A DNA stretch of 56,592 nt from Sphingopyxis sp. 2PD (GTDB lineage: Bacteria > Pseudomonadota > Alphaproteobacteria > Sphingomonadales > Sphingomonadaceae): contig NZ_SCMU01000017.1 in the NCBI RefSeq assembly GCF_005503695.1, forward strand, positions 1 through 56,592. The letters are read 5' to 3'. Both the position numbers and the translations under genes were made by a program. Shown here piece by piece: positions 23,441-33,405 of this stretch. Every line of letters starts with the position of its first letter. Position 1 is the first letter of the stretch. The notes below the pieces were generated by a model that saw only the letters and a program-made list of their open reading frames with translations, searched no databases and was not told the origin of the DNA.

Positions 23441-23896
23441 CTAGCGCGTCATCGCGTCGATCGCGCCTTGCAAAATGAAAGCCGCTGCGGCGCTGTCGAC
23501 GCGTTCGGCGCGTTTGGCGCGGCTGACGTCGGCGGCGATCATCGCGCGCTCGACCGCGGCGGTCGACCAGCGTTCGTCCCAGAGCAGGATGGGCAGGCCG
23601 AGGGGCAAAAGGTTGCGGGCGAAGGCGCGGGTGCTCTGGGTGCGCGGGCTGTCGCTGCCGTCCATGTTGAGCGGCAGGCCGACGACAAGGCCGACGATAT
23701 GGTGCTGCGCGAGGACGGCCTTCAGCGTTTCGAGATCGGCGGAGAATTTCTTGCGAATGATCGTCTTATCGGGGGTCGCGAAGCTCCAGTTCACATCGCA
23801 GGTCGCGACGCCGATCGTCTTGGTGCCGACATCGAGGCCCGCGAGGCGGCCGCCGCTGGGGAAGTTGGCGGCGAAGTCGGCGGCGGCGGTGATCAT
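23441..23896 (-). CDS. ruvX: RuvX/YqgF-type RNase H-fold nuclease
   Basis: Protein of 151 residues with the YqgF fold: [15 protein letters not shown] carries the first catalytic Asp, VGLPLNMDG the second motif, [12 protein letters not shown] the Glu, and [11 protein letters not shown] the final Asp. Family members process Holliday junctions or pre-16S rRNA. ATG 23896 is preferred; the longer frame from 23938 runs through an intergenic repeat. It ends four bases from the convergent AT-rich gene, which separates it from pyrB. Confidence 0.92.
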   Translation of the reverse strand: MITAAADFAANFPSGGRLAGLDVGTKTIGVATCDVNWSFATPDKTIIRKKFSADLETLKAVLAQHHIVGLVVGLPLNMDGSDSPRTQSTRAFARNLLPLGLPILLWDERWSTAAVERAMIAADVSRAKRAERVDSAAAAFILQGAIDAMTR

Positions 23897-23910
23897 CGCT
23901 CCCCCTCTAC

Positions 23911-23990
23911 CCGTTCGTGTCGAGCGAAGTCGAGACACGTCGAAGGGTTGTGCGTGCCAAACATGTCTCGACTTCGCTCGACACGAACGG
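23911..23990. repeat. Inverted repeat (GTGTCGAGCGAAGTCGAGACA type)
   Basis: Arms of 29 bases at 23911-23939 and 23962-23990 (CCGTTCGTGTCGAGCGAAGT and on) are inverted copies with one mismatch and a 22-base loop. This is a REP-like intergenic element between the ruvX start and the end of the DUF3089 gene. Confidence 0.8.
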
Positions 23991-23992
23991 AT

Positions 23993-25285
23993 TTAGGTTT
24001 TCGGCGTTGCTGCTGCGGGCGCTGCTACAAGCGGCGCCGCCGCGGGCGGCACCGGCGACGGCTTGCCTTCATACACCGCCAGCCGCCGCAGCGCATCGGC
24101 GCGGACATTCGCCCAGAAGAGGGTGATGTCGTACACATGGTAATTATTCCCCGGCAGCACATAGCCCGCGACGACGTAGTTTTTAGCGATTTCGGCATCG
24201 CCGATCATCAGCAGGCCGCGCGTGTCGTCGCATGTCGCGCCGATCTTGCCCGCGATCAGCGCGCCGCTCTTGAACCCCTCGGTGGGTTTGAGGGTGCCGA
24301 GATTGGCATCGGGTGCCGCCGCTGCATCGGGGGTGCCGGTCAGCGGATTGGTGCACAGCATCCGCGTCCCCGCGCGCGGACGGCCGTCGAAACCGATCGT
24401 GCCGTCATAGGCGCTGGTCACCATTTCGGGGTCGGCGGGGTCGGCAAAGGTCGCCCAGCTGAGGATGCAGCCCTTTTGTTCGGGGGTCTGGCACGCGGGC
24501 AGGCCGAGCGCGGCCATGTCGGTGTCGAGGCTGATCGGCCAGCCGACGACATAGGCGGCAACGATGCGTTTCGCGAGCGGTGTCCCTGCGACCTTGTTCT
24601 TGAGCAGGGTGGTGAGGTGGAGCGCGCCCTGGCTGTGACCCGCGAGGATGATCGGCTTGCCCGCGGGCTGCGCGGCGATGAAGGCGTCGAAGGCCTTTTC
24701 GACGTCGCGATAGGCGGCATCGATCGCCTTGCCCGCAGTGACGCGATCTTCGGCGAGGAACGCACCGAGCGTCGCCTGGCGGTACCGCGGCGCCCAGATT
24801 TCGCCCGCATCGGCAAAGGCGCTCGCCATGCCCTGGACGAAAAGGTTGGCGCGGTGGTCCGAATCGCGATCCTCGAGCGGGGCGTTCCAGCTCGAGCGGC
24901 TGTAATAGCTGGTCGGGTGGACGAAAAAGACCGCGGCATTGCCCTTTTCGATCGGCGGCACGGCGGGTTCGGCAGCGCCTGCGGACGGGATCAGCTGGTC
25001 GCGCGACTGTGCGGCGGCGCTGTCGGGCGATGCTGCGCCCGCTCCTGCGGCGGCGGGGCGCCACGCGGACGGGTCGTTCGCCATGCCGGGACGCGCAAAC
25101 CACATTTTGGCATCGTCATAGGCATTGGGTTCGACCGCCGCCTGTTGCTGAAATTCGGCGCTCGGCACGAAGGCGGTCCGCGCGACCCAGCCCGGAAACA
25201 GCTGGTACACGATGCCGGCAGCGAGGATCAGCAGGATGATCGCAGCGATGAAATAAAGAAATTTGCGGGCCAATGCGGGCTCCAT
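23993..25285 (-). CDS. DUF3089 family alpha/beta hydrolase, membrane-anchored
   Basis: Protein of 430 residues. An N-terminal membrane helix (FLYFIAAIILLILAAGIVYQ, about 8-27) anchors a DUF3089 domain. Conserved features are AVFFVHPTSYYSRSSWNAP, the nucleophile elbow ILAGHSQGALH and the AYVVGWPI segment. The family has the alpha/beta-hydrolase fold, and its substrate is unknown to me. The C-terminus is an Ala/Pro-rich tail. The start MEPALARKF is chosen because the helix then lies close to the N-terminus. It is divergent from the DUF4153 gene. Confidence 0.85.
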   Translation of the reverse strand: MEPALARKFLYFIAAIILLILAAGIVYQLFPGWVARTAFVPSAEFQQQAAVEPNAYDDAKMWFARPGMANDPSAWRPAAAGAGAASPDSAAAQSRDQLIPSAGAAEPAVPPIEKGNAAVFFVHPTSYYSRSSWNAPLEDRDSDHRANLFVQGMASAFADAGEIWAPRYRQATLGAFLAEDRVTAGKAIDAAYRDVEKAFDAFIAAQPAGKPIILAGHSQGALHLTTLLKNKVAGTPLAKRIVAAYVVGWPISLDTDMAALGLPACQTPEQKGCILSWATFADPADPEMVTSAYDGTIGFDGRPRAGTRMLCTNPLTGTPDAAAAPDANLGTLKPTEGFKSGALIAGKIGATCDDTRGLLMIGDAEIAKNYVVAGYVLPGNNYHVYDITLFWANVRADALRRLAVYEGKPSPVPPAAAPLVAAPAAATPKT

Positions 25286-25359
25286 GGGGGAGAAGGTGGG
25301 GGAGGACTGGTGCGCTGTTTGGCTTGCGCTTGGCAACGAAACAAGCCCAGATGTGGGGA

Positions 25360-27123
25360 ATGACCGACGCGCCTGCAACCACGGCTCTCGCCGATTCGAC
25401 CCGAGTCTCCGCCCGGTTGGACGACAATGACCCGCCCTGGCCGCTGCGCCCGTGGATCATGGCCGCGATCTGCGCGGCGGCGGGGCTCGCCTTCCACGCG
25501 CTGGTTGATCACAATTATGAGGACGGGCTGGCGCAATGGCGCAGCGCGCTGGCGACCGCGGTCGCGGTGGCCGCGGTGGTGTTCGTGCTGGGGGTCGAGC
25601 TGCGCCGCTGGAGCTGGGCGCTGGGGTTTGCGTTGCTGTGGGGCGTCGTGCTCGGGCTGATCGCGTGGCAGACGGCGGCGTATAATCTGCAGGGCAGTCC
25701 GATCGAATGGCCGTTCTGGTCGGGAATGCTCGCGGTGTTGGTCGCGACGCCGTTGTTCCAGACACGGCGCGATGTCGCACCCGACTGGCGGTTCTGGAAA
25801 CTATGGCAAATGCCCTACGAACGGCTGCACAGCCATGCGTGGACCGACGCAGTCATCGGCGCGGCGAGCCTGGCGTTCGTCGGCATCGCATTCCTGCTGA
25901 CCTTCCTGATATCCGAGATGTTCCACCTGATCGGGATCGACCTGATCCGCGACCTGCTCAACGACGAATGGTTCGGCTGGATGCTCGCGGGGGCGGCGTT
26001 TGGCGGCGCCGTCGGGCTGCTGCGCGAACGCGACAAGCTGGTCGCGACGCTGCAACGGCTGGTGATGATCGTACTGGCGGTGCTGGCGCCGGTACTGGCT
26101 GCGGCACTCATCATCTTCCTGCTGTCGCTGGCGGGGACGGGGCTCGCAAAGCTGTGGGCGTCGGGCTTTTCAACCGCCGCCCTGATGCTCGCGGCGGCGG
26201 CGTTCGCGGTGCTGCTCGCCAATGCCGTGATCGGAAACGGGACTGACGACCGCGCGACCAACCCCTTGCTCCGCTGGGCGGCGCCGGTGCTGGCGGTGGC
26301 GGTGCTACCGCTGGCGGGGATCGCCTATTTCTCGATGCAGCTCAGGATCGGGCAATATGGCTGGACGCCCGAGCGCATTTGGGGGCTGATCGCGACGCTG
26401 ATCGCGCTGGCTTATGGCATCATCGGCCTGTGGGCGGTCGTGAAGGGGCGGCGCGATTTCGACGATGTGCTGCGCCCGTTGCAGCAAAAGCTGGCGATCG
26501 GGGTCGCGTTGCTTGCCCTCTTTCTCGCGTTGCCGGTACTCGATTTCGGGGCGATTTCGACGCGCGATCAGATGGCGCGGTTGAATTCGGGGGCGGTGAA
26601 GATCGAGAAATTTGATTGGGCCGCGCTTGCCTTTGATTTTGGTCCACGCGGGCGCGCGGCGCTGAATGATCTGGCCCGATCGCCGTACAAGGACCGCGCC
26701 GATGCAGCCAAGGCGGCGCTGGCGGCGGCGAATCGCTGGGATTTGACCGGACCCAAGGGGCCGGTACTGCTCAAGCCAATCGCCGAGCGCCTACGCATCA
26801 TCCCCGCCGACCGCGCCCTGCCTGCCGAAGCGATCGAGCGCATCGCGGGAACCTATATGTGCAGCCGGGCAAGGGCATGCGTCGCGCTGTGGCTGGCCGA
26901 TGACCGGATCGGAGTGCTGGGGCAGAATGAACCGGGCGAGGCGACGCAGTTCGATTTCGTGTCGCGTAATGCCGAAGGCCGCTGGGTGCAGGGCGATCTG
27001 CGCCGCAATACGCCGCAGCCGCAGATGATCGACGATCTGTCGAAGGCGACGATCACGGTCGAAACGGTTCCGCAGCGCCGGATCCAGATCGACGGCGTAC
27101 CGCAGACGGCAACCTTTGACTGA
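25360..27123 (+). CDS. DUF4153 multi-pass membrane protein
   Basis: Membrane protein of 587 residues from MTDAPATTALAD, with about ten hydrophobic segments between residues 25 and 410 and a soluble C-terminal region of about 160 residues. The pattern of helices with SEMFHLIGIDLIRDLLNDEWFGW fits the DUF4153 family of unknown function. The C-terminal part contains YMCSRARACVALWLADDRIG with a Cys pair. ATG 25351 (MWGM) is an equally possible start. It diverges from the DUF3089 gene. Confidence 0.8.
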   Translation: MTDAPATTALADSTRVSARLDDNDPPWPLRPWIMAAICAAAGLAFHALVDHNYEDGLAQWRSALATAVAVAAVVFVLGVELRRWSWALGFALLWGVVLGLIAWQTAAYNLQGSPIEWPFWSGMLAVLVATPLFQTRRDVAPDWRFWKLWQMPYERLHSHAWTDAVIGAASLAFVGIAFLLTFLISEMFHLIGIDLIRDLLNDEWFGWMLAGAAFGGAVGLLRERDKLVATLQRLVMIVLAVLAPVLAAALIIFLLSLAGTGLAKLWASGFSTAALMLAAAAFAVLLANAVIGNGTDDRATNPLLRWAAPVLAVAVLPLAGIAYFSMQLRIGQYGWTPERIWGLIATLIALAYGIIGLWAVVKGRRDFDDVLRPLQQKLAIGVALLALFLALPVLDFGAISTRDQMARLNSGAVKIEKFDWAALAFDFGPRGRAALNDLARSPYKDRADAAKAALAAANRWDLTGPKGPVLLKPIAERLRIIPADRALPAEAIERIAGTYMCSRARACVALWLADDRIGVLGQNEPGEATQFDFVSRNAEGRWVQGDLRRNTPQPQMIDDLSKATITVETVPQRRIQIDGVPQTATFD

Positions 27124-27128
27124 CCGGA

Positions 27129-27160
27129 TCCTCGCGGCGACGAAGCCATGGGGAGGATCA
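27129..27160. repeat. Remnant of the 2725-type repeat end
   Basis: TCCTCGCGGCGACGAAGCCA followed by TGGGGAGGATCA resembles one end of the 2725-2862 element with changes in the middle. It appears to be a decayed solitary end between the DUF4153 gene and gatC. Confidence 0.5.
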
Positions 27161-27220
27161 TAGTTGAAGCGATCGGGTGAGAATGCTAGCGGCGCTGCTT
27201 CTCCCGATAAGGCGAAATAC

Positions 27221-27523
27221 ATGGCAATCGATCAGGCAACGGTCAGGAAAATAGCGTCGCTGGCGCGCATCGCGATCAGCGATGCCGACGCCGCCGCGAT
27301 GGAAGGTGAACTCAACGGCATTTTGGGCTGGGTCGAGCAACTCGGCGAGGTCGATGTGACCGGGGTCGAACCGATGACCGCGGTGATCCCGAACAAATTG
27401 CGGCTGCGCGACGATGTGATCGACGCCGACCCGCTGACCGGCGGCAACCGCCGCGATGATATTTTGGCCAATGCGCCTGCCGCGCAGCATGGCTTCTTTG
27501 GCGTGCCCAAGGTGATCGAATAA
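27221..27523 (+). CDS. gatC: Asp/Glu-tRNA amidotransferase subunit C
   Basis: Protein of 100 residues, [20 protein letters not shown] with the conserved [19 protein letters not shown] and a final [10 protein letters not shown]. GatC stabilises the GatA-GatB complex that converts mis-acylated Glu-tRNA(Gln) or Asp-tRNA(Asn) to the amide form. The start at 27221 matches family length; an in-frame ATG at 27164 gives a non-homologous extension. The gatA ATG overlaps its stop codon by one base. Confidence 0.95.
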   Translation: MAIDQATVRKIASLARIAISDADAAAMEGELNGILGWVEQLGEVDVTGVEPMTAVIPNKLRLRDDVIDADPLTGGNRRDDILANAPAAQHGFFGVPKVIE

Positions 27524-29004
27524 TGACCGAGCTGACCAACCTGACCGTCGCGCAGATTCGCGATGGCCACCGCGCGGGCGACTTCAGTGCCGTCGAGGTC
27601 GCCGAGGCGTTCAACGCCAATGTCGCGGGCGCGAAGGCGCTGAACGCGTTTATCGTCGAGACGCCCGAGCATGCGATCGCCGCGGCGAAGCAAGCCGACG
27701 CCGACCGCGCGGCGGGGACGCTGAAGCCGCTGTCGGGCGTGCCGATCGGGATGAAGGATCTGTTCGCGACCAACGGGGTGCAGACGACCGCCGCGAGCCA
27801 TATGCTCGAAGGCTTCGTGCCGCGCTATGAATCGACCGTTTCGCAGAAATTGTGGGACGCGGGTTGCGGGATGCTCGGCAAGCTCAACCTCGACCAGTTT
27901 GCGATGGGGTCGTCGAACGAGACCAGCTATTTCGGCAACGTCATCAGTCCGTGGAAGCGCAAGGACGGCGGCAATGCCGCGCTGGCGCCAGGCGGCTCGT
28001 CGGGTGGGTCGTCGTCGGCGATCGCGGCGCGGCTCTGCCCCGCGGCGACGGGAACCGACACCGGCGGTTCGATCCGCCAGCCCGCGGCCTTCACGGGCAT
28101 TTCGGGGATCAAGCCGACCTATGGCCGCTGCTCGCGCTGGGGCATTGTCGCGTTCGCGAGCTCGCTCGACCAGGCGGGCCCTATGGCGCGCGACGTCCGC
28201 GACTGCGCGATTATGCTCGAAAATATGGCGGGCTTCGATCCAAAGGACGCGACGAGCCTCGATATGGCGGTGCCGAATTGGGAAGCGGCTTTGTCGAGTG
28301 ATTTGAAGGGCAAGACGGTCGGGATTCCGAAGGAATATCGTCTCGAGGGCATCGATCCCGAGATCGATGCGATGTGGGATGCCGGCATCGCGATGCTGAA
28401 GGATGCTGGCGCCGCGGTCGTCGAGATCAGCCTGCCGCACACCAAATATGCGCTGCCGACTTACTATATCATCGCGCCCGCCGAAGCGTCGTCGAACCTC
28501 GCGCGCTACGACGGCGTGCGTTACGGGCTGCGCGACCTGCCGGAGGGGGCGGGGTTGCAGGACATGTACGCCGCGACGCGTGCCGACGGCTTCGGGCCCG
28601 AGGTCAAGCGCCGCATCATGATCGGTACCTATGTGCTGTCGGCGGGCTTCTACGACGCCTATTACACGCAGGCGCAGAAGGTGCGGACGCTGATCGCGCG
28701 CGATTTCGAGGCGGCTTTTGGCTCTTGCGACGTGATCCTCGCGCCGACCGCGCCGTCGGCGGCGTTCGGGCTGGGCGAAAAGATGGCCGACCCGCTGGCG
28801 ATGTACCTCAACGACGTGTTCGCGGTCCCTGCGAGCCTCGCGGGGCTGCCCGCGATGTCGGTCCCCGCGGCGCTGAACCGCGAAGGGCTGCCGCTGGGCT
28901 TGCAGATCATCGGCAAGGCGTTCGACGAGCAGGGCGTGCTGAACGCGGGGCTGGCAATTGAAGAGCGGGCGGGCTTTACCGCGCGCGCCGAGAAGTGGTG
29001 GTAA
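27523..29004 (+). CDS. gatA: Asp/Glu-tRNA amidotransferase subunit A
   Basis: Protein of 493 residues of the amidase signature family. The Ser-cisSer-Lys triad is visible as the Lys in PIGMKDLF and Ser residues in [13 protein letters not shown] and [13 protein letters not shown]. It releases ammonia from glutamine for transamidation of tRNA-bound Glu or Asp. It is coupled to gatC by a one-base TAATG overlap, and gatB follows after one base. Confidence 0.96.
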   Translation: MTELTNLTVAQIRDGHRAGDFSAVEVAEAFNANVAGAKALNAFIVETPEHAIAAAKQADADRAAGTLKPLSGVPIGMKDLFATNGVQTTAASHMLEGFVPRYESTVSQKLWDAGCGMLGKLNLDQFAMGSSNETSYFGNVISPWKRKDGGNAALAPGGSSGGSSSAIAARLCPAATGTDTGGSIRQPAAFTGISGIKPTYGRCSRWGIVAFASSLDQAGPMARDVRDCAIMLENMAGFDPKDATSLDMAVPNWEAALSSDLKGKTVGIPKEYRLEGIDPEIDAMWDAGIAMLKDAGAAVVEISLPHTKYALPTYYIIAPAEASSNLARYDGVRYGLRDLPEGAGLQDMYAATRADGFGPEVKRRIMIGTYVLSAGFYDAYYTQAQKVRTLIARDFEAAFGSCDVILAPTAPSAAFGLGEKMADPLAMYLNDVFAVPASLAGLPAMSVPAALNREGLPLGLQIIGKAFDEQGVLNAGLAIEERAGFTARAEKWW

Positions 29005-29005
29005 G

Positions 29006-30472
29006 ATGAGCGACTATCGCATCAAGGGCGAAACCGGCGAGTGGGAGGTCGTGATCGGCCTTGAGGTCCATGCGCAGGTCACCTCCAACGCCAAGCTGTT
29101 CTCGGGCGCCGCGACGGCGTTCGGGGCCGAGCCGAACACGCAGGTGTCGCTGGTTGACGCCGCGATGCCGGGCATGCTGCCGGTGCCGAACCGCGAGTGC
29201 ATCCGCCAGGCGGTGCGCACGGGCATGGCGATCGAGGCGCAGATCAACAAATGGTCGCGCTTCGACCGCAAGAATTATTTCTACGCCGACCTGCCGCAGG
29301 GTTACCAGATTTCGCAGCTTTATCATCCGCTTGTCGGCGAAGGTTCGCTGACGATCGCGGCCGATGAGAAGGCGGGAATCCCAAGCGACAAGGTGATCGG
29401 GATCGAGCGCATCCATGTCGAGCAGGACGCCGGCAAGCTGATGCACGACCAGCATCCGACGATGTCCTACGTCGACCTCAACAGGTCGGGCGTCGCGCTG
29501 ATGGAGATCGTCTCGCGCCCCGACATGCGCTCGCCCGCCGAAGCCGGCGCCTATGTGCGCAAGCTGCGCTCGATCCTGCGCTATGTCGGGTCGTGCGACG
29601 GCAATATGGAAGAGGGCTCGATGCGCGCCGACGTCAACGTGTCGGTCCGCAAGCCCGGCGACGAATTCGGCACGCGGACCGAGACGAAGAATGTCAATTC
29701 GGTGCGCTTCGTGATGGCGGTGATCGAGGGCGAGGCGAAGCGCCAGGTCGAGCTGATCGAAAGCGGCGGCACGGTGGTGCAGGAAACGCGGCTTTACGAT
29801 CCCGACCGCAACGAGACGCGCTCGATGCGGTCGAAGGAAGATGCGCATGATTATCGCTACTTCCCCGATCCCGACCTGTTGCCGCTCGAACTCGAGGATG
29901 CGTTTCTCGACGAATGCCGCGCGAGCCTCCCCGAGCTGCCCGACGCCAAGCGCGCGCGCTACCTCAGCGAAGGCATTTCGGCGTATAACGCCGACGTGCT
30001 GACCGCCGAGGTCGAGGCGGCGCGCTGGTTCGACGCGCTGCTCGAAGCGGGCGCGAAGCCGGTCGCGGCAGCGAACTGGGTGACGAGCGAGCTGTTCGGC
30101 GCGCTCAACCGCATGGGCCGCGACATTTCGGATTCGCCGGTATCGCCCGCGCAGGCGGCCGAACTGCTCGGGCTTGTCGCCGATGGCACGATTTCGGGGA
30201 CCATCGCCAAGCAGGTGTTCGAAAAGATGCTCGAAACCGGCGACGGCGCCGCGGCGATCGTCGATCGCGAAGGGCTGAAGCAGACGAGCGACACCGGCGC
30301 GATCGAAGCTGAGATCGCCAAGGTGCTCGCCGCGAACGCCGACAAGGTCGAGCAATATAAGGGCGGCAAGGAAGCGCTGTTCGGCTTCTTTGTCGGCCAG
30401 ACGATGAAGGCAATGCAGGGCAAGGCGAACCCGCAGGTGGTCAACGAGCTGCTCAAAAAGGCGCTCGGCTGA
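29006..30472 (+). CDS. gatB: Asp/Glu-tRNA amidotransferase subunit B
   Basis: Protein of 488 residues, starting [20 protein letters not shown]. GatB signatures are [29 protein letters not shown] and [14 protein letters not shown] [14 protein letters not shown], and a C-terminal YqeY-like tRNA-binding domain ([18 protein letters not shown]). It activates the tRNA-bound side chain and completes the GatCAB enzyme. The stop of gatA is one base upstream. A longer frame from 28958 overlaps gatA and is not needed. Confidence 0.96.
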   Translation: MSDYRIKGETGEWEVVIGLEVHAQVTSNAKLFSGAATAFGAEPNTQVSLVDAAMPGMLPVPNRECIRQAVRTGMAIEAQINKWSRFDRKNYFYADLPQGYQISQLYHPLVGEGSLTIAADEKAGIPSDKVIGIERIHVEQDAGKLMHDQHPTMSYVDLNRSGVALMEIVSRPDMRSPAEAGAYVRKLRSILRYVGSCDGNMEEGSMRADVNVSVRKPGDEFGTRTETKNVNSVRFVMAVIEGEAKRQVELIESGGTVVQETRLYDPDRNETRSMRSKEDAHDYRYFPDPDLLPLELEDAFLDECRASLPELPDAKRARYLSEGISAYNADVLTAEVEAARWFDALLEAGAKPVAAANWVTSELFGALNRMGRDISDSPVSPAQAAELLGLVADGTISGTIAKQVFEKMLETGDGAAAIVDREGLKQTSDTGAIEAEIAKVLAANADKVEQYKGGKEALFGFFVGQTMKAMQGKANPQVVNELLKKALG

Positions 30473-30564
30473 TCCGTCCTTGTGATCGACTTCACAGCAA
30501 ATTCAGCGACTTCTGCCGCATATAGGCGCAACTGCGACGCTGATATGCGAATGAAGGAGCGATG

Positions 30565-31038
30565 ATGAGGCGAACGATGATTACAGTGGGCGGCGCAATG
30601 ATGCTGGTGCTCGGCGGCACCGCAAGCGCGGCGCCCGCGGTGAACGAGGGTTACGACTGGACGATGCGGGTCAACGAGGACCGGATTTCCGACGCGATCC
30701 TGGCCTATGAAGTCGATGGCACCGACGACCAGCCGCTGAATTTCACCTGCGAGCAGGGCGGCAATCGTATCTTTGCCGGGATTTCGGGCGGGTCGCCCGA
30801 TCTGACCGCGATCGAGCTGGTGTCGGGCAGCGCCAAACTACGCGTCACCGGCACCACCGAAGTCGACGAAATGCCCTTCTTTCGGTCGCAGGAAATTGCC
30901 GGCGGGTCGCCGCTGATCCGCGCCTTTGCCGCGAATGGCTGGTTGCGCATGACCGCCAAAGGCCGCGCAGTCGACATGGCGGCGACGGCGACCGGCAGAC
31001 AGGCGATCGCGCGCTTCGTGGCCTTTTGTACCAGGTGA
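30565..31038 (+). CDS. Hypothetical exported protein
   Basis: Protein of 157 residues with a clear signal peptide ending GTASA-AP. The mature part has two Cys (FTCEQGG and the terminal FCTR) that could form a disulphide, and reads as mostly beta-strand. I do not recognise a family. AAGGAG lies six bases before ATG 30565; ATG 30562 is adjacent. It stands between gatB and a convergent exported amidohydrolase. Confidence 0.75.
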   Translation: MRRTMITVGGAMMLVLGGTASAAPAVNEGYDWTMRVNEDRISDAILAYEVDGTDDQPLNFTCEQGGNRIFAGISGGSPDLTAIELVSGSAKLRVTGTTEVDEMPFFRSQEIAGGSPLIRAFAANGWLRMTAKGRAVDMAATATGRQAIARFVAFCTR

Positions 31039-31045
31039 ATCGGGG

Positions 31046-32737
31046 TTAGTCGGCGGCTTTCCAGACGCTGCGGCCCTCCTTGGTGGTTTCCAGAACCTTG
31101 ATGGCTTTGATGGCGTCAACCGGCGTCGTCAGCGGGTTTTTGTCGAGGATGACGAAATCGGCGAGCAGTCCCACCTTGATGCGGCCCTTGCGCTCTTCCT
31201 CGAAGATTTGCCATGCTGGGCCGGTGGTGAGCGCCTGTAACGCGGCATAGGCGTCGATGCGTTCGTCCGGTCCGCTGACCACGCCGGTGGGCGAGACGCG
31301 CGCCATCGACGTCCACAGCATGAAGCGGGTATCGAGCGGGGTGACGCTATAGTCGCTGTGGTTCGACGGGATGAGCCCCGCGGCGCGCGCCGAGCGGAGC
31401 GGGCTGATGAAGTCGACGACTTCGGCGGGAAAATTGGTGCGGTGGACGTCGCCCCAGTACCAGGCATGGTTCGAGAAATAGGCGGGGCCGACGCCGATGC
31501 GTTTATAGTCGGCGAGCTGGTCGCGGCGCTGGAACTGCGAATGGATCACGATGGGGCGGCGATTGTCGGCGGCCTTGATGCCGAGCGCGTCGAAGCCGCG
31601 GACCGCCATGTCGATCGCGGCATCGCCATTGGCGTGGACGAACAGCTGCCAGCCGCGGTCGTGAACCTTTTTGGCCTGCGCGATGAAGTCGCCTTCGGAC
31701 AGGATCGGTTCGCCGTGCCAGGGGTGATGCCCCTCGGGGCTGCCGCGCCGGTAATCGCGGGTGAAATAGCCGGTGCGCGCCTGCACCGATCCGTCGAGGA
31801 CGAACTTGATCCCCTGCAGCTTCACATGGCCCTGATAGACGCCGAATTTGAGGTCGGGATTGGCAAGCAGGCCGTCGAGGCCGGTCGAAAAGGGGAGCAG
31901 CGCGAGATCGATCCTGAGACGCTCGCGCGCCGCCGCGCTGGTGAGGAAGGCGATATCGGGCGGCTGCGTCGCGCCGTCCTGCGCATGGGTATAGCCTTCG
32001 GCGAAATAGGCATTTTGCGCGGCGTCGAGCGCGGCGAGCTTTTGCTCGGGCGTCGGCTGCGGCATTCTCGCGAGCAGTAGGAACATCGCCCTTTCCAGCA
32101 GCACGCCGTTAAGCTTGCCCGCATCGTCGCGCAGCATCATGCCGCCGGGCGGCACGGGGGTCGTCTCGTCGATCCCGGCGGCTTTCAGCGCGGCGCTGTT
32201 CGCGACCGCGCCGTGAAGCGAGACATGGAGTACGACGACCGGATGGTCGGGGGCGATTTCGTCGAGTTCGGCGCGCGTGATGTAGCGCTTTTCAGCGAGA
32301 TTTTCCTGATCGAATTGCCAGACCGTCGTCCAGTCGCCGGGCGTCGGCCCCCGTCGCTGCATATAGTCGCGGATCTCGCGCTGGACGTCGTTGATGTCGG
32401 TGACAGGCTGGCGGGCGCCTGTGCGCAGGTCGAAACCGCCCGCGCTCATCGTCGCGACGGTGAAGTGCGAATGGGCGTCGATGAAGCCGGGGAGCAGGGT
32501 TGCGCCCTTCAGGTCGCGAATGACGGCATCATCGCCAGCGGCCTCGCGCGCCGCTTTTTCCGGACCGGCAAAGATGATGCGGCCATCGCGTGCCACGACC
32601 GCCTCGACGGTCTGCGGTGTGTCGCCGTCCATCGTGATGATCGGCCCGCCGTGGTAGAGCGTCGCGCCGTCCTGCGCGCTGGCTGGCGCGGCAACCGTCA
32701 AGAGCGACGCGGCGATGGCGGCAATAATCGCTTTCAT
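31046..32737 (-). CDS. Exported amidohydrolase, YtcJ-like
   Basis: Protein of 563 residues with a signal peptide ending PASAQD. It is a metal-dependent amidohydrolase of the family-3/YtcJ type: LLPGFIDAHSHF carries the HxH pair, HANGDAAIDMAVRGFD a later His, and IPSNHSDYSVTPLDTRFMLW the C-terminal metal-site region. Substrates of exported members are generally unknown. The start at 32737 has GGGGAGAG upstream; this Shine-Dalgarno sequence lies in one arm of a hairpin (32741-32781). Confidence 0.88.
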   Translation of the reverse strand: MKAIIAAIAASLLTVAAPASAQDGATLYHGGPIITMDGDTPQTVEAVVARDGRIIFAGPEKAAREAAGDDAVIRDLKGATLLPGFIDAHSHFTVATMSAGGFDLRTGARQPVTDINDVQREIRDYMQRRGPTPGDWTTVWQFDQENLAEKRYITRAELDEIAPDHPVVVLHVSLHGAVANSAALKAAGIDETTPVPPGGMMLRDDAGKLNGVLLERAMFLLLARMPQPTPEQKLAALDAAQNAYFAEGYTHAQDGATQPPDIAFLTSAAARERLRIDLALLPFSTGLDGLLANPDLKFGVYQGHVKLQGIKFVLDGSVQARTGYFTRDYRRGSPEGHHPWHGEPILSEGDFIAQAKKVHDRGWQLFVHANGDAAIDMAVRGFDALGIKAADNRRPIVIHSQFQRRDQLADYKRIGVGPAYFSNHAWYWGDVHRTNFPAEVVDFISPLRSARAAGLIPSNHSDYSVTPLDTRFMLWTSMARVSPTGVVSGPDERIDAYAALQALTTGPAWQIFEEERKGRIKVGLLADFVILDKNPLTTPVDAIKAIKVLETTKEGRSVWKAAD

Positions 32738-32740
32738 ACA

Positions 32741-32781
32741 ACTCTCCCCACCGCGCACCGTGCGGAGCGAGTGGGGAGAGG
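32741..32781 (-). promoter_or_regulatory. Hairpin overlapping the amidohydrolase ribosome site
   Basis: ACTCTCCCCAC (32741-32751) is complementary to GTGGGGAGAG (32771-32780). On the minus-strand transcript the GGGGAGAG Shine-Dalgarno sequence would sit in the stem just before the start codon. It could limit translation, or it may simply be a repeat element. Confidence 0.45.
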
Positions 32782-32832
32782 TCAAGTCTCTCTATGCAAG
32801 TTATCGGGCGCTTGGCTGGTAAACGCGACCGT

Positions 32833-33051
32833 TCAGACCTGCTGCGGCGGGACTTCGTCGGGGCCGCGGCCCGGTTCGTCGATGTCGCCGCCGCCGGGTC
32901 CGCCGGGGATTTCCTGCGGCTGGCCCGCCGGGTCTTCCTGCGGGGTCGGTTGCACCGGATGCTCGGGCGGCGCCATCGGCTCGATGGTGTCGGGCTTGGG
33001 TTTGGGAAAGGGGTCGGTGGCGCGGACGTGCAGGCTGGATGCAAAGGTCAT
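32833..33051 (-). CDS. Small Pro-rich protein
   Basis: Predicted 72-residue protein starting MTFASSLHVRATDPFPK, then almost wholly Pro, Glu, Gln and Gly (QPTPQEDPAGQPQEIPG) and probably disordered. I recall similar short proline-rich proteins in proteobacteria, without function. ATG 33051 has AAGGAGAGC upstream on the minus strand; the frame extends to 33075. Confidence 0.6.
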   Translation of the reverse strand: MTFASSLHVRATDPFPKPKPDTIEPMAPPEHPVQPTPQEDPAGQPQEIPGGPGGGDIDEPGRGPDEVPPQQV

Positions 33052-33220
33052 TGGGGCTCTCCTTGTCCCCAACAACGAACGGGCGTGACGCGCGTTCCCG
33101 CCGCCGAATTGTCGGGCTTTCGGCGCTTGCCCTCGGCGCCGCGTCTGCTATAGCCCCGCGCGGCCCGCACGGGCGTGCGCGGCACAGCGCGCGGCTTTGT
33201 GCACCCGGCCGACAGCCTCT

Positions 33221-33305
33221 GCGGGCGTGGCGGAATTGGTAGACGCGCTGGTTTTAGGTACCAGTATCGCAAGATGTGGGGGTTCGAGTCCCTTCGCCCG
33301 CACCA
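33221..33305 (+). tRNA. tRNA-Leu (anticodon TAG)
   Basis: An 85-base gene with acceptor stem GCGGGCG/CGCCCGC, encoded CCA, a D-arm GGTAGACGC, anticodon arm CTGGT-TTTAGGT-ACCAG with anticodon TAG, a long class II variable arm and a T-arm containing GTTCGAGTC. The long variable arm and identity base A73 support leucine. It lies about 100 bases upstream of tig. Confidence 0.95.
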
Positions 33306-33405
33306 GTTCCGACGATCTGACGGGGATGGAGCCGGGATAGGGGAACCCCGCCATATGGCCGGGGTTCATCGATACGAGATTTTGAGCAAGGATAAGACCA
33401 AGGCA

